Assembly (NCBI RefSeq): GCF_001571285.1
Contig: NZ_BCTM01000007.1
Coordinates: 1 to 64,000, forward strand
Length of the DNA: 64,000 nt
DNA from: Kluyvera cryocrescens NBRC 102467
GTDB taxonomy: Bacteria > Pseudomonadota > Gammaproteobacteria > Enterobacterales > Enterobacteriaceae
Direction of reading: 5' to 3'
In this document: piece by piece, positions 26,188 to 39,282 of the stretch
Layout: every line of letters begins with the position of its first letter
Position numbering within the stretch: position 1 is the stretch's first letter
The notes under the pieces: model-generated
Databases searched by the model: none
Seen by the model: the letters and a program-made list of their open reading frames with translations, nothing else
Told to the model about the DNA's origin: nothing
Translations under genes and position numbers: made by a program

Positions 26188-26212
26188 TTCTGCCGGGCCG
26201 CTCGCGCGGCCT

Positions 26213-26281
26213 GTGTTAATCAATAGGCTTGCCGTCAGGGAGCCGAAAGGTACTTACTCGCTTCTTAGAAGGAGAAACACA
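26213..26281 (+). promoter_or_regulatory. ibpB leader, thermometer-like
   Basis: Just before ibpB, TCGCTTCT at about 26258 can pair with AGAAGGAG, which contains the ribosome-binding site about seven bases before the ATG. This is the same anti-Shine-Dalgarno logic as in ibpA and suggests a second, short thermometer within the ibpAB message. Confidence 0.55.
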
Positions 26282-26710
26282 ATGCGTAACTACGATTTAT
26301 CCCCACTGCTGCGTCAATGGATCGGTTTTGACAAATTGGCGAATGCGCTGCAAAGCACAACCGAAAGCCAGACCTTCCCGCCATACAACATCGAAAAAAG
26401 CGACGACAACCACTATCGCATAACCCTTGCGCTAGCCGGGTTCCGTCAGGAAGATCTGGATGTTCAGCTTGAAGGGACGCGCCTGACCGTCAAAGGTACG
26501 CCGCAGCCGCAGGAAAAAGAGACCCAATGGCTCCATCAAGGGCTGGTCACCCAGGCCTTTAGCCTGAGCTTTACTCTGGCTGAAAATATGGAAGTCACCG
26601 GTGCGACCTACACCAACGGTCTGCTGCATATCGATTTGACCCGTAATGTACCGGAAGCCATCGCGCCGCAGCGTATCGAGATTAGCGAACGCCCTGCGTT
26701 GAATAGCTAA
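26282..26710 (+). CDS. ibpB: Small heat-shock protein IbpB
   Basis: IbpB co-assembles with IbpA on protein aggregates and promotes handover to the DnaK system. The 142-residue product (E. coli length) begins [19 protein letters not shown], has the alpha-crystallin domain with [17 protein letters not shown], and the C-terminal I-x-I motif in QRIEISERP. The start at 26282 has AGAAGGAG upstream; 23 earlier in-frame codons are leader. It is the second gene of ibpAB and ends at a strong terminator. Confidence 0.97.
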   Translation: MRNYDLSPLLRQWIGFDKLANALQSTTESQTFPPYNIEKSDDNHYRITLALAGFRQEDLDVQLEGTRLTVKGTPQPQEKETQWLHQGLVTQAFSLSFTLAENMEVTGATYTNGLLHIDLTRNVPEAIAPQRIEISERPALNS

Positions 26711-26722
26711 CCATCACTTACT

Positions 26723-26752
26723 AAAAAAGCCCCGATTTTCGGGGCTTTTTTG
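26723..26752 (+). terminator. ibpAB terminator
   Basis: AAAAAAGCCCCGA at 26723-26735 pairs with TCGGGGCTTTTTT at 26739-26751 around TTT, a strong intrinsic terminator. Confidence 0.92.
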
Positions 26753-26866
26753 TATCTGTTCCCTGCTGTTTCAATTACCGATTATTGTGCGCCGCACTAC
26801 ATACAGTCCCCCAGCCCTTCGGTCATAATCCCTATTGTTAATAATGTTAATCACAGGGAAAAAACA

Positions 26867-28528
26867 ATGAGTGATATAGCATTGACGGTCAGCGTTCTGG
26901 CGCTGGTTGCAGTCGTTGGGCTGTGGATTGGCAATATCAAAATCCGCGGTATCGGCTTTGGCATTGGCGGCGTGCTATTTGGCGGGATTATCGTTGGCCA
27001 CTTTGTCGATCAGGCGGGCATTACCCTGAGCAGCCCAATGCTGCACTTCATTCAGGAGTTCGGCCTGATTCTGTTTGTCTACACCATCGGTATTCAGGTG
27101 GGGCCGGGGTTCTTTGCCTCGCTGCGGGTTTCGGGTCTGCGGCTGAACCTATTTGCCATTCTGATTGTGATTCTCGGCGGCCTGGTCACCACGCTGCTGC
27201 ATAAAATATTCGATATCCCGCTTCCGGTGGTGCTGGGTATTTACTCCGGCGCGGTGACTAACACGCCAGCGTTGGGTGCCGGGCAGCAAATCCTGCGCGA
27301 TCTTGGCGAGCCCTTTAACGTGGTTGACCAAATGGGCATGAGCTATGCGATGGCCTACCCATTTGGCATTTGCGGTATTTTGCTCACCATGTGGCTGGTG
27401 CGGCTGTTCTTTCGTATTAATGTCGATAAAGAGGCCCAACAGTTTGATGAACAGGCGGGTTCCGGGCATTCGCATCTGAAAACTATCAATATCCGCGTTG
27501 AAAACCCCAACCTGAACCGCATGGCGATTCAGGATGTGCCGGTGATAAACAGCGATAAAATTATCTGTTCGCGTCTGAAACGGGGCGAAACGCTGATGGT
27601 GCCATCGCCTACCACGATTATTGAGACCGGCGATTTGCTGCATCTTGTTGGTGAAGTGGCGGATCTGCACAACGCCCAGCTGGTCATCGGCAAGGAGGTG
27701 GAAACCTCGCTGTCAACGCGCGGCACGGATATGAAAGTTGAAAGGGTCGTGGTGACCAACGAGAAGGTATTGGGTAAGAAAATCCGCGATCTGCACTATA
27801 AGCAGCGCTATGACGTGGTGATCTCCCGCTTAAACCGCGCCGGGGTTGAACTGGTGGCCAGCAGCAATGCCAGCCTGCAATTCGGTGACATCCTGAACCT
27901 GGTTGGCCGCCCGGCGGCGATTGAAGCCGTAGCGTCAGATCTTGGTAACGCACAGCAGAAACTCCAGCAGGTCCAGATGCTACCGGTGTTTATCGGTATT
28001 GGCCTGGGGGTGCTTTTGGGCTCTATTCCGCTGTTTATTCCCGGTTTCCCGGTGGCGTTGAAGCTGGGGCTGGCCGGCGGGCCGCTGATTATGGCGCTGA
28101 TTCTTGGGCGTATTGGCAGCATCGGTAAGCTTTACTGGTTTATGCCGCCGAGCGCCAACCTGGCGCTGCGCGAGCTGGGGATTGTGCTGTTCCTGTCAGT
28201 GGTGGGGCTGAAATCCGGCGGTGATTTTGTTGAAACCCTGCTGCACGGTGAAGGGCTCAGTTGGATTGGTTACGGTATTTTTATTACCGGTATTCCGCTG
28301 CTGACGGTGGGAATTCTGGCGCGAATCTTTGCGAAGATGAACTACCTGACGTTATGCGGCATGCTGGCGGGCTCGATGACCGATCCACCGGCGCTGGCCT
28401 TCGCTAACAACCTGCATGCAACCAGCGGCGCGGCTGCGCTTTCTTATGCGACGGTATATCCGCTGGTGATGTTTTTGCGCATCATCACCCCGCAGCTTCT
28501 GGCCGTGCTGTTTTGGGGAATGAGCTAG
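26867..28528 (+). CDS. yidE: AspT/YidE-family putative transporter YidE
   Basis: YidE is an inner-membrane protein of the aspartate:alanine exchanger (AAEx) family with unknown substrate. The 553-residue product (E. coli length) has five or so hydrophobic segments on each side of two central RCK_C (TrkA-C-like) domains (about residues 200-375; [16 protein letters not shown] and [14 protein letters not shown]). Repeated membrane signatures [13 protein letters not shown] and [14 protein letters not shown] match the family. I placed the start at MSDIALT (26867) with AGGGAAAA upstream. Its stop shares the palindrome CTAG with the stop of convergent yidP. Confidence 0.94.
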   Translation: MSDIALTVSVLALVAVVGLWIGNIKIRGIGFGIGGVLFGGIIVGHFVDQAGITLSSPMLHFIQEFGLILFVYTIGIQVGPGFFASLRVSGLRLNLFAILIVILGGLVTTLLHKIFDIPLPVVLGIYSGAVTNTPALGAGQQILRDLGEPFNVVDQMGMSYAMAYPFGICGILLTMWLVRLFFRINVDKEAQQFDEQAGSGHSHLKTINIRVENPNLNRMAIQDVPVINSDKIICSRLKRGETLMVPSPTTIIETGDLLHLVGEVADLHNAQLVIGKEVETSLSTRGTDMKVERVVVTNEKVLGKKIRDLHYKQRYDVVISRLNRAGVELVASSNASLQFGDILNLVGRPAAIEAVASDLGNAQQKLQQVQMLPVFIGIGLGVLLGSIPLFIPGFPVALKLGLAGGPLIMALILGRIGSIGKLYWFMPPSANLALRELGIVLFLSVVGLKSGGDFVETLLHGEGLSWIGYGIFITGIPLLTVGILARIFAKMNYLTLCGMLAGSMTDPPALAFANNLHATSGAAALSYATVYPLVMFLRIITPQLLAVLFWGMS

Positions 28529-29235
28529 CGGTCTTTAACCCGGCGAAGGTGATAGTCCACCTGATATTCGCTGGCGTTACGGAACATCACTGAGTAGTTA
28601 AGAAACTCGCCGCTGTCGCTGTAGGAAAGGGAGGTGATACGCAGCAGCGGCGTTTGCTCCGGCAGATTCATCGACATCGCCAGCTGTTTGTCCGCCAGCA
28701 CCGGCGTTAGGCTTTCATAGTTGCCGCTGATGGTGATACCACACTCTTTCTCAATGTAATCAAATTTAGACCCCTCCAGATGCACCAGAGACAGCGTGCG
28801 GAACAGTTTGACCGGCATATAGCTGTCTTCCAGCATCAGCGGCTTGCCGTCCACGTAGCGCACCCGGCGCGAAAAGTAGATCCGCTCGTTAATCTGAATC
28901 CGTAACTGGCTGGCGATGGCCGGCGGGGCGGGCATCATTTCAAAAACCAGCACTTTGCTGACCACCTCTTTGCCTTGCTGGCGCAGCACTTCCGCCAACC
29001 CGGTCAGATTAGTGGTTTCGTGATGAATATCCTTGTGCGCCACGTAGGTGCCACTGCCGTGCTTTCTGACCACCAGCCCCCATTCAATCAGCAGATCGAT
29101 GGCTTTACGGATGGTCATGCGCGCTACGCCAAACTCTTCTGCCAGCTTTTTCTCACCCGGTAACGGGCTACCTATATTGAAATCGGATGAATTCAGCCGT
29201 AAACGCAATCTGTCGGCAATGGATTTATAGATCAC
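28525..29235 (-). CDS. yidP: GntR/HutC-type regulator YidP of the alpha-glucoside operon
   Basis: YidP is a GntR-family repressor with an N-terminal winged helix (about residues 1-70; [36 protein letters not shown] in part) and a C-terminal UTRA ligand domain ([22 protein letters not shown]). At 236 residues it matches the E. coli protein (238). It diverges from the PTS/6-phospho-alpha-glucosidase operon, so it most likely controls that operon in response to a phosphorylated alpha-glucoside; the ligand is inferred from context. Confidence 0.92.
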   Translation of the reverse strand: MIYKSIADRLRLRLNSSDFNIGSPLPGEKKLAEEFGVARMTIRKAIDLLIEWGLVVRKHGSGTYVAHKDIHHETTNLTGLAEVLRQQGKEVVSKVLVFEMMPAPPAIASQLRIQINERIYFSRRVRYVDGKPLMLEDSYMPVKLFRTLSLVHLEGSKFDYIEKECGITISGNYESLTPVLADKQLAMSMNLPEQTPLLRITSLSYSDSGEFLNYSVMFRNASEYQVDYHLRRVKDR

Positions 29236-29533
29236 AACTAGACCTCTTATGGCTTCAAAAGGGGAATTATTGAACCGTCGTTTCTGATTTAAAACTAACG
29301 TATTACAGCCAAATACAGAGTCTTTCTTGCAGGTACAAAAAAAGTGATTTTAAACATGTCTATTTTTTATCTTAAAAGTAGACAACATTGCACTTATTAA
29401 AACCATGAATGCGATCACGAATCGCAACGCCATAACATGTTGTTGGACGGGCAAATTCCTATTCTCGTATCAGGCCGGAGATAAAGATAAATAAGGCCAC
29501 TCACCCTACGAGTTGTTAAATGAGGATTCCCAA
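29236..29533. promoter_or_regulatory. yidP-glvC divergent control region
   Basis: This 298-base AT-rich gap must hold both promoters. Two inverted repeats stand out: TGTCTA (29357-29362) with TAGACA (29379-29384), centres 22 bases apart, and TGCGAT (29410-29415) with ATCGCA (29421-29426) around CACGA. GTCTA half-sites are common in HutC-type operators, so the first is a candidate YidP operator. Both assignments are by eye. Confidence 0.45.
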
Positions 29534-33365
<3,832 letters not shown>

Positions 33366-33537
33366 TTTAATTTCCCTTCGGCGAATGATGCCAGCAACCT
33401 GAAACGTGGAATTTAGCAAAAAAAGAATCGCTCAGGGATACATGGCTTCTTATTTTATGAATCTCATCGCCTTAACCCGAAATAAACGCTATGCCTCTGA
33501 CCCACGTAGCGTCGGGATATAAGAAAAGGGCTGCAAG

Positions 33538-35253
33538 ATGAATACGATACAAATAGTGAGTTTTGTTGGTTTCACGCTGTTAGTGGCGGTGATCACCTGG
33601 TGGAAAGTGCGCAAGGCGGATACTGGCTCACAGCAGGGTTATTTCCTGGCCGGACGATCGCTAAAAGCCCCCGTTATTGCCGCGTCGCTGATGCTGACGA
33701 ACCTCTCCACCGAGCAGTTGGTTGGTTTGTCAGGGCAGGCCTATAAAAGCGGAATGTCGGTGATGGGGTGGGAAGTGACATCCGCCGTCACGCTGATTTT
33801 TCTGGCGCTCATTTTCCTGCCGCGTTATCTGCAGCGCGGTATCGCGACCATCCCTGATTTCCTTGAAGAACGTTACGATAAAACAACGCGTATTATCATC
33901 GACTTCTGCTTCCTGATTGCGACGGGTGTCTGCTTTTTGCCCATCGTTCTCTACTCTGGCGCGCTGGCGCTGAATAGTTTGTTCCATATTGGTGAATCGT
34001 TGGGTATCTCCCAAGGGAGTGCCATCTGGCTGATGGTTATCCTGTTAGGAATCGCTGGGATTTTATATGCCGTTATCGGGGGGCTGCGCGCGATGGCAAT
34101 TGCTGACTCCATTAACGGTATTGGTCTGGTGGTCGGCGGGCTGATGGTGCCTATTTTTGGCCTGTTGGCGATGGGCAACGGCAGCTTTTGGCAGGGCATC
34201 GAACGGCTGACGACGGTACATGCGGAGAAGCTCAACTCCATTGGCGGCAGCCACGACCCACTGCCTATTGGAGCGGCATTCACCGGTCTGATTCTGGTGA
34301 ACACTTTCTATTGGTGTACAAACCAGGGCATCGTCCAGCGTACGCTGGCATCTAAAAGCCTGGCCGAAGGGCAAAAAGGTGCGCTGTTAACTGCGGTGCT
34401 GAAAATGCTCGATCCCCTGATTCTGGTTTTGCCGGGGCTGATAGCGTTCCATCTTTATCAGGATTTACCGAGCGCCGACATGGCTTATCCAACGCTGGTG
34501 AACAAAGTGTTGCCGTTGCCACTGGTGGGATTTTTTGGTGCCGTGCTTTTTGGCGCGGTGATCAGTACGTTCAACGGGTTTCTCAACAGCGCCAGCACCT
34601 TGTTTAGCATGGGTATTTATCGCCGGTTGATCAACGAAAATGCCGATCCGTCGCAGCTGGTGCGCGTTGGGCGTAAGTTTGGCCTGTTCATTGCCGTGGT
34701 GTCAGTGTTAGTTGCCCCGTGGATTGCCAATGCTCCTGGGGGGCTCTATAGCTGGATGAAACAGCTCAACGGCATTTACAACGTTCCGTTGGTCACCATT
34801 ATCATCATGGGCTTTTTCTTCCCACGCATTCCGGCCATCGCGGCGAAAGTGGCGATGGGCCTCGGTATTATCAGCTACATCACCATCAATTATCTGGTGA
34901 AATTCGATCTCCACTTCCTCTACGTGCTGGCTTGCACTTTCTGTATCAACGTCGTGGTGATGCTGGTGATTGGGATCATCAAACCGCGGGCGACGCCGTT
35001 CAAGTTTCAGGATGCCTTCGCAGTCGACATGGCCCCCTATAAACATGTGAAGATCGCCTCCGTTGGCATCCTGTTCGCGATGATTGGCGTCTATTCGGGG
35101 CTTGCTCAATTTGGTGGCTATGAAACGCGCTGGCTGATGTTCCTCAGCTACGGCGTAACCGCCGTCGTGATTATCTATCTGATTTATAGCGGCTGGCGGG
35201 AACGCCGCTCCATGCCGGTACTTTGTCCTGTTGATGCTAAGGAAGAATCATGA
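33538..35253 (+). CDS. yidK: Sodium:solute symporter YidK
   Basis: YidK is an inner-membrane symporter of the SSS family (SGLT/SglT-like), with 571 residues as in E. coli and about 14 hydrophobic segments. Family landmarks include GYFLAGRSLKAPVIAASLMLTN near residue 35, and QGIVQRTLASKSLAEGQKGAL near residue 265, matching the SSS signature. The next gene overlaps by four bases and encodes a sulfatase, so the transported solute may be a sulfated sugar (inference). AGGG lies about ten bases upstream of the start. YidL is the likely regulator. Confidence 0.93.
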   Translation: MNTIQIVSFVGFTLLVAVITWWKVRKADTGSQQGYFLAGRSLKAPVIAASLMLTNLSTEQLVGLSGQAYKSGMSVMGWEVTSAVTLIFLALIFLPRYLQRGIATIPDFLEERYDKTTRIIIDFCFLIATGVCFLPIVLYSGALALNSLFHIGESLGISQGSAIWLMVILLGIAGILYAVIGGLRAMAIADSINGIGLVVGGLMVPIFGLLAMGNGSFWQGIERLTTVHAEKLNSIGGSHDPLPIGAAFTGLILVNTFYWCTNQGIVQRTLASKSLAEGQKGALLTAVLKMLDPLILVLPGLIAFHLYQDLPSADMAYPTLVNKVLPLPLVGFFGAVLFGAVISTFNGFLNSASTLFSMGIYRRLINENADPSQLVRVGRKFGLFIAVVSVLVAPWIANAPGGLYSWMKQLNGIYNVPLVTIIIMGFFFPRIPAIAAKVAMGLGIISYITINYLVKFDLHFLYVLACTFCINVVVMLVIGIIKPRATPFKFQDAFAVDMAPYKHVKIASVGILFAMIGVYSGLAQFGGYETRWLMFLSYGVTAVVIIYLIYSGWRERRSMPVLCPVDAKEES

Positions 35254-36743
35254 GCCGTCCAAATTTTCTGTTTATTATGACCGATACGCAGGCCACCAAT
35301 ATGGTGGGCTGCTACAGCGGTAAGCCTCTTAATACGCAAAACATTGATGCACTTGCCGCCGAAGGTATCCGCTTTAATTCGGCTTATACCTGTGCTCCCG
35401 TGTGTACGCCCGCGCGCGCCGGGCTGTTTACCGGAATTTATGCTAACCAATCCGGACCATGGACCAATAACGTTGCCCCGGGGAAGAATATCTCCACGAT
35501 GGGGCGATATTTTAAAGATGCCGGCTATCGCACCTGTTTTATTGGTAAGTGGCATCTGGATGGGCATGACTACTTTGGTACCGGGGAATGCCCGCCAGAG
35601 TGGGATGCTGATTATTGGTACGACGGAGCCAATTATCTCAGTGAGTTGAGCGACGAGCAGATTGGCCTGTGGCGTAATGGGCTGAATTCTATTGCCGATT
35701 TACAGCAACACGGCATTGATGAGACGTTCACCTGGGCGCATCGTATCAGTCATCGGGCCGTCGATTATCTGGCCAAAGCGTCGCGGCATGATGAGCCGTT
35801 CCTGATGGTGATTTCGTATGATGAACCCCACCATCCGTTTACCTGCCCGGTAGAGTATCTGGAGAAATATCAGGACTTTTACTATCCGTTGGGAGAAAAA
35901 GCGCAGGATACGCTGGCCACCAAACCCGAGCATCACCGGTTATGGGCGCAAGCGATGCCGTCCCCAGTGGGGGAAGATGGGCGTTACCACCATCCAATGT
36001 ACTTTGCCTGCAATGACTTTGTGGATGACCAGATCGGTCGCGTGGTGAATGCACTCACCCCTGAGCAGCGTGAAAATACCTGGATCATCTACACGTCCGA
36101 TCATGGTGAAATGATGGGCGCGCACCGCCTCATCAGTAAAGGGGCGGCCATGTATGACGATATCACTCGGATCCCACTCATCATGCGGGCGCCGCATGGC
36201 GAGCCTCGGCAGGTGGATGCGCCGGTCAGCCATATTGATTTGCTGCCGACCATGATGGCACTCGCAGGTATAGATAAACCGGATATTTTACCCGGTGGCA
36301 ACTTACTGCAGGTAGCGCCCGAGCGCGGTGTGATGGTGGAATTTAACCGTTATGAAATCGAGCATGACAGTTTTGGCGGTTTTATTCCGGTGCGGGCTTG
36401 GGTGACGGAGGGCTACAAACTGGTGCTGAATCTGTTTACCAGCGATGAGTTGTATGATCGCCACAACGACCCTAATGAGATGCACAACCTGATAAACGAC
36501 GAGAGATATGCGCAAATCCGCGATGGGCTGCATGATGCGCTATTGGACTATATGGACTGCATCCGCGATCCGTTCCGCAGCTACCAATGGAGCTTGCGGC
36601 CGTGGCGTAAGGGCGCGCAGCCGCGCTGGATGGGCGCTTTCCGCCCTCGACCAGAGGATGGTTACTCGCCGGTGGTGCGTGATTACGATACCGGTATGCC
36701 AACCCAGGGCGTGAAGGTGGAAGAGAAAAAGCAGAAGTTCTGA
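35250..36743 (+). CDS. yidJ: Cytoplasmic sulfatase YidJ
   Basis: YidJ is a type I sulfatase. The 497-residue product carries the sulfatase signature C-T-P-A-R at residues 52-56 (Cys52 would become formylglycine) followed by AGLFTG. Metal ligands are seen in FIMTDTQATN near the N-terminus and TSDHGEMMGAH near residue 288; GKWHLDGHD is also typical. There is no signal peptide, so it should act inside the cell on substrate brought in by YidK. Formylglycine would be made by the YidF maturase encoded 800 bases downstream. The natural substrate is unknown. Confidence 0.93.
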   Translation: MSRPNFLFIMTDTQATNMVGCYSGKPLNTQNIDALAAEGIRFNSAYTCAPVCTPARAGLFTGIYANQSGPWTNNVAPGKNISTMGRYFKDAGYRTCFIGKWHLDGHDYFGTGECPPEWDADYWYDGANYLSELSDEQIGLWRNGLNSIADLQQHGIDETFTWAHRISHRAVDYLAKASRHDEPFLMVISYDEPHHPFTCPVEYLEKYQDFYYPLGEKAQDTLATKPEHHRLWAQAMPSPVGEDGRYHHPMYFACNDFVDDQIGRVVNALTPEQRENTWIIYTSDHGEMMGAHRLISKGAAMYDDITRIPLIMRAPHGEPRQVDAPVSHIDLLPTMMALAGIDKPDILPGGNLLQVAPERGVMVEFNRYEIEHDSFGGFIPVRAWVTEGYKLVLNLFTSDELYDRHNDPNEMHNLINDERYAQIRDGLHDALLDYMDCIRDPFRSYQWSLRPWRKGAQPRWMGAFRPRPEDGYSPVVRDYDTGMPTQGVKVEEKKQKF

Positions 36744-36844
36744 CGCTTACGTCTTCGGTATGATTTTTCGTAAAACTCAGCGGCGAAATACAGGTGATTG
36801 CGATAATGTTAAGCCGCTGACCATTATGGATAACAGGAATCGTC

Positions 36845-37192
36845 ATGAAAATTTCCCGCCTCGGTGAAGCGCCGGACTACCGCTTTTCGCTCGCCAATGA
36901 ACGTACGTTTCTGGCCTGGATTCGGACCTCGCTCGGGTTTCTGGCGGCGGGCGTTGGGCTCGATCAGCTGGCGCCGGACTTTGCGACCCCGGTTATCCGC
37001 GAGGCGTTAGCGCTGATGCTGTGCCTCTTTGCCGGTGGGCTGGCGATTTACGGATACCTGCGCTGGCTGCGAAATGAAAAGGCGATGCGCCTGAAAGAGG
37101 ATCTTCCTTACACTCGCAGTTTGCTGGTGATTAGCCTGATCCTCACGCTAGTCGCAGCGGTCGTGATGATATTGGTGTTCTATGCCGGATAG
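36845..37192 (+). CDS. yidH: DUF202 membrane protein YidH
   Basis: YidH is a 115-residue inner-membrane protein of the DUF202 family with no known function. It opens MKISRLGEAPDYRFSLANERTFLAWIRTSLGFLAAGVG, in which LANERTFLAWIRT is the family hallmark, and has three hydrophobic segments. AGGA lies about seven bases upstream. It overlaps yidG, another DUF202 protein, by 11 bases, and together they precede yidF. In E. coli yidI lies between yidJ and yidH; it is missing here. Confidence 0.9.
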   Translation: MKISRLGEAPDYRFSLANERTFLAWIRTSLGFLAAGVGLDQLAPDFATPVIREALALMLCLFAGGLAIYGYLRWLRNEKAMRLKEDLPYTRSLLVISLILTLVAAVVMILVFYAG

Positions 37193-37544
37193 CCGTAAAG
37201 CGCGACGTCAGGCCGATCCAGGGCTGCAGCCAGAGCGCACGTCGCTGGCCTGGTTTCGCACGCTGCTTGGCTACGGTGCGCTCATGGCGCTAGCGTTAAA
37301 ACACAATTGGCATCAGGCCGGGGCGCTGTTTTGGCTGTCTCTGGCCGTACTGGTGATGGTGGCGGCTATTCTCTGGCAATATACCCGCAACCGGAATGTC
37401 ATGGACGTGGCGCACAACGATTTTGTTCAACCGCGCGCAGTTCGTGACAAATTTATGATCTCCCTCGCGGTGTTATCACTCGCAATATTGTTTGCTATTG
37501 CCCACGTACGCCAACTTATCATTTTTATCAGGGATTTAGCATGA
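37182..37544 (+). CDS. yidG: DUF202 membrane protein YidG
   Basis: YidG is a 120-residue second DUF202 protein. After a basic N-terminus it has LQPERTSLAWFRTLLGYGALMAL, the family hallmark, then three hydrophobic segments. It overlaps yidH at the start and yidF by four bases at the end (ATGA), so the three are surely co-translated. Function is unknown; a YidG/YidH membrane complex is plausible from the pairing. Confidence 0.9.
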   Translation: MPDSRKARRQADPGLQPERTSLAWFRTLLGYGALMALALKHNWHQAGALFWLSLAVLVMVAAILWQYTRNRNVMDVAHNDFVQPRAVRDKFMISLAVLSLAILFAIAHVRQLIIFIRDLA

Positions 37545-38665
37545 CAGGATGTCAGGTGATGGCCAAACCGGCCAGCTCGCGTTGTAACCTTAACTGCCGC
37601 TACTGTTTCTACATTGAAAAGCCTCAGCAATCGGTCATGGACGAGACCACACTGGAGGCGTTTATCCATCAACATATTGCCGCGCAGCCTGGGCCAGAAG
37701 TGACCTTTGCCTGGCAAGGTGGCGAGCCGACGCTATGTGGCCTGCCATTCTTCCAGCGCGTGCTGGCGCTGCAAAAGCAGTACGCTGGCGGCAAGCAGAT
37801 CCACAACGCGTTCCAGACTAACGGGATTTTGTTGAACGACGACTGGTGCCGTTTCTTTCGAGAAAATGGTTGGCTGGTGGGGGTTTCACTGGATGGTCCT
37901 GCCGATCTCCACGATACCTATCGCGTTAATCGCAGCGGAAAGCCGACCCATCACAAAGTGATGAAAACCATCGACATGCTGGTACAGCATCAGGTGGAGT
38001 TTAACCTGATGGTGGTTGTGAACCGACATAACAGCCAGCACCCACAGCGTCTGTATCGCTACCTTCAGGGTCTGGGGACGCCGTTTTTGCAGTTTATTCC
38101 GCTGGTTGAGCGCGACGAGTGCGGGAACCTGAGCGCGGAGTCGGTCACTGAACAGGCGTGGGGTTCGTTTCTCAACGGTGTGTTTGATATCTGGGTACGG
38201 GAAGATATTGGCCGGGTTTATGTACAGCTCTTTGATTCGACGCTGGGTATCTGGAGCGGCTATCCGTCACAGATGTGTTCGCTCAGTGAAACCTGCGGTC
38301 ACGCGTTCGCGCTGGAGGCCAACGGTGATTTGTATCAGTGCGATCACTATGTCTACCCGGACTACCTGCTAGGGAATATCCATCTGCAGACCATTAAAAC
38401 GCTGAATGCGCGACCTGAGGCCGCAGCGTTCGGTCAGCAAAAATCAGCGACGCTACCCCAGGATTGTCTTCAATGCCCGGTGCTGCATTTTTGCCACGGC
38501 GATTGCCCCAAGCATCGTATTTCCGCAGGTAAGAGCGCGCTATGTGCCGGCTATCGCCAATTCTTCACCTACAGTGCACCGCACATGAAAGCGATGCGCG
38601 ATCTGCTGAAACAGCATCGTTCGCCGATGGAATTGATGGCGATGCTGAATCAGAGCCATCGTTAA
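37541..38665 (+). CDS. yidF: Anaerobic sulfatase-maturating radical SAM enzyme
   Basis: This enzyme (AnSME) oxidises the sulfatase active-site Cys or Ser to formylglycine without oxygen. The 374-residue product has the radical SAM cluster motif C15-x3-C19-x2-C22 (SSRCNLNCRYCFY), WQGGEPTLCG for SAM binding, and C-terminal SPASM cysteines for two further clusters in CSLSETCGHAF, YQCDHYVYP, CLQCPVLHFCHGDCPKHR and ALCAGYRQFF. E. coli K-12 YidF is, as I recall, a short fragment of about 165 residues, so this is a full-length version. It starts inside yidG and its target is presumably YidJ. Confidence 0.92.
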   Translation: MTGCQVMAKPASSRCNLNCRYCFYIEKPQQSVMDETTLEAFIHQHIAAQPGPEVTFAWQGGEPTLCGLPFFQRVLALQKQYAGGKQIHNAFQTNGILLNDDWCRFFRENGWLVGVSLDGPADLHDTYRVNRSGKPTHHKVMKTIDMLVQHQVEFNLMVVVNRHNSQHPQRLYRYLQGLGTPFLQFIPLVERDECGNLSAESVTEQAWGSFLNGVFDIWVREDIGRVYVQLFDSTLGIWSGYPSQMCSLSETCGHAFALEANGDLYQCDHYVYPDYLLGNIHLQTIKTLNARPEAAAFGQQKSATLPQDCLQCPVLHFCHGDCPKHRISAGKSALCAGYRQFFTYSAPHMKAMRDLLKQHRSPMELMAMLNQSHR

Positions 38666-38955
38666 CCCACCGTGATGTGCCATTTGTCCTATTGCCGGGT
38701 CGGCGGCTGTTAGCCGGCTCAGAGTGCGAGCCAGGACATAAAAACGAATAAAAATAACAATTTCGATATCAAAAGTAACACTTCTACCATGTTGTTTATA
38801 ATGGGTATTTATTATTTTATTTCAGATTTATCAATAAAAGTACCAGCGATATAACTTGGTTTTGTGTCGCCCCTCTCTTGTCGCTATCTACCATACTACG
38901 CAGAATATATTTTGCCGCATCTCGCGGAATACCACGCTTATTACGCCAGGGGTAA
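38666..38955. promoter_or_regulatory. Gap between yidF and the beta-glucoside PTS operon
   Basis: The first 80 bases hold short GC-rich stems (GGCTC 38717-38721 with GAGCC 38729-38733) without a T run. The middle is strongly AT-rich and contains a perfect -10 hexamer TATAAT at 38797-38802 with no good -35, suggesting an activator-dependent promoter about 155 bases before the IIB gene. I see no small gene. Confidence 0.4.
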
Positions 38956-39273
38956 ATGATGAAAAAGATCTTTTTATGCTGTGCAGCAGGCATGTCGACC
39001 AGCATGTTAGTGGAAAGAATGAAACAGTCAGCCGCCAGTCGCGATATTGCGGTGGAAATTACCGCCGTCCCGGTTTCTGAATTTGGGCAGATTGTCGAAG
39101 AGGCCGACGTTATTTTATTAGGCCCGCAGGTGAAATTTCAGCTGCAAAGTTTATCAACCGCTGCCGCCCCCCACGGCGTCCCTGTTGCCGCCATCGATAT
39201 GATGCAATATGGCTCAATGCAGGGCGATAAGGTGCTGGATCACGCGCTGTCTTTATTACCGCAAGCACAATAA
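38956..39273 (+). CDS. PTS lactose/cellobiose-family IIB component
   Basis: This 105-residue protein is a free-standing PTS IIB. It passes phosphate from IIA to the incoming sugar. The phosphorylated cysteine lies in LCCAAGMSTSMLVERM near residue 9, the classical motif of cellobiose/chitobiose IIB. ILLGPQVKFQ near residue 56 is also typical. AGGGG lies just upstream of two consecutive ATG codons. The GH1 gene follows nine bases later and IIC after that, but there is no IIA gene nearby, so IIA must come from elsewhere. Confidence 0.9.
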   Translation: MMKKIFLCCAAGMSTSMLVERMKQSAASRDIAVEITAVPVSEFGQIVEEADVILLGPQVKFQLQSLSTAAAPHGVPVAAIDMMQYGSMQGDKVLDHALSLLPQAQ

Positions 39274-39282
39274 GGACAGGCT

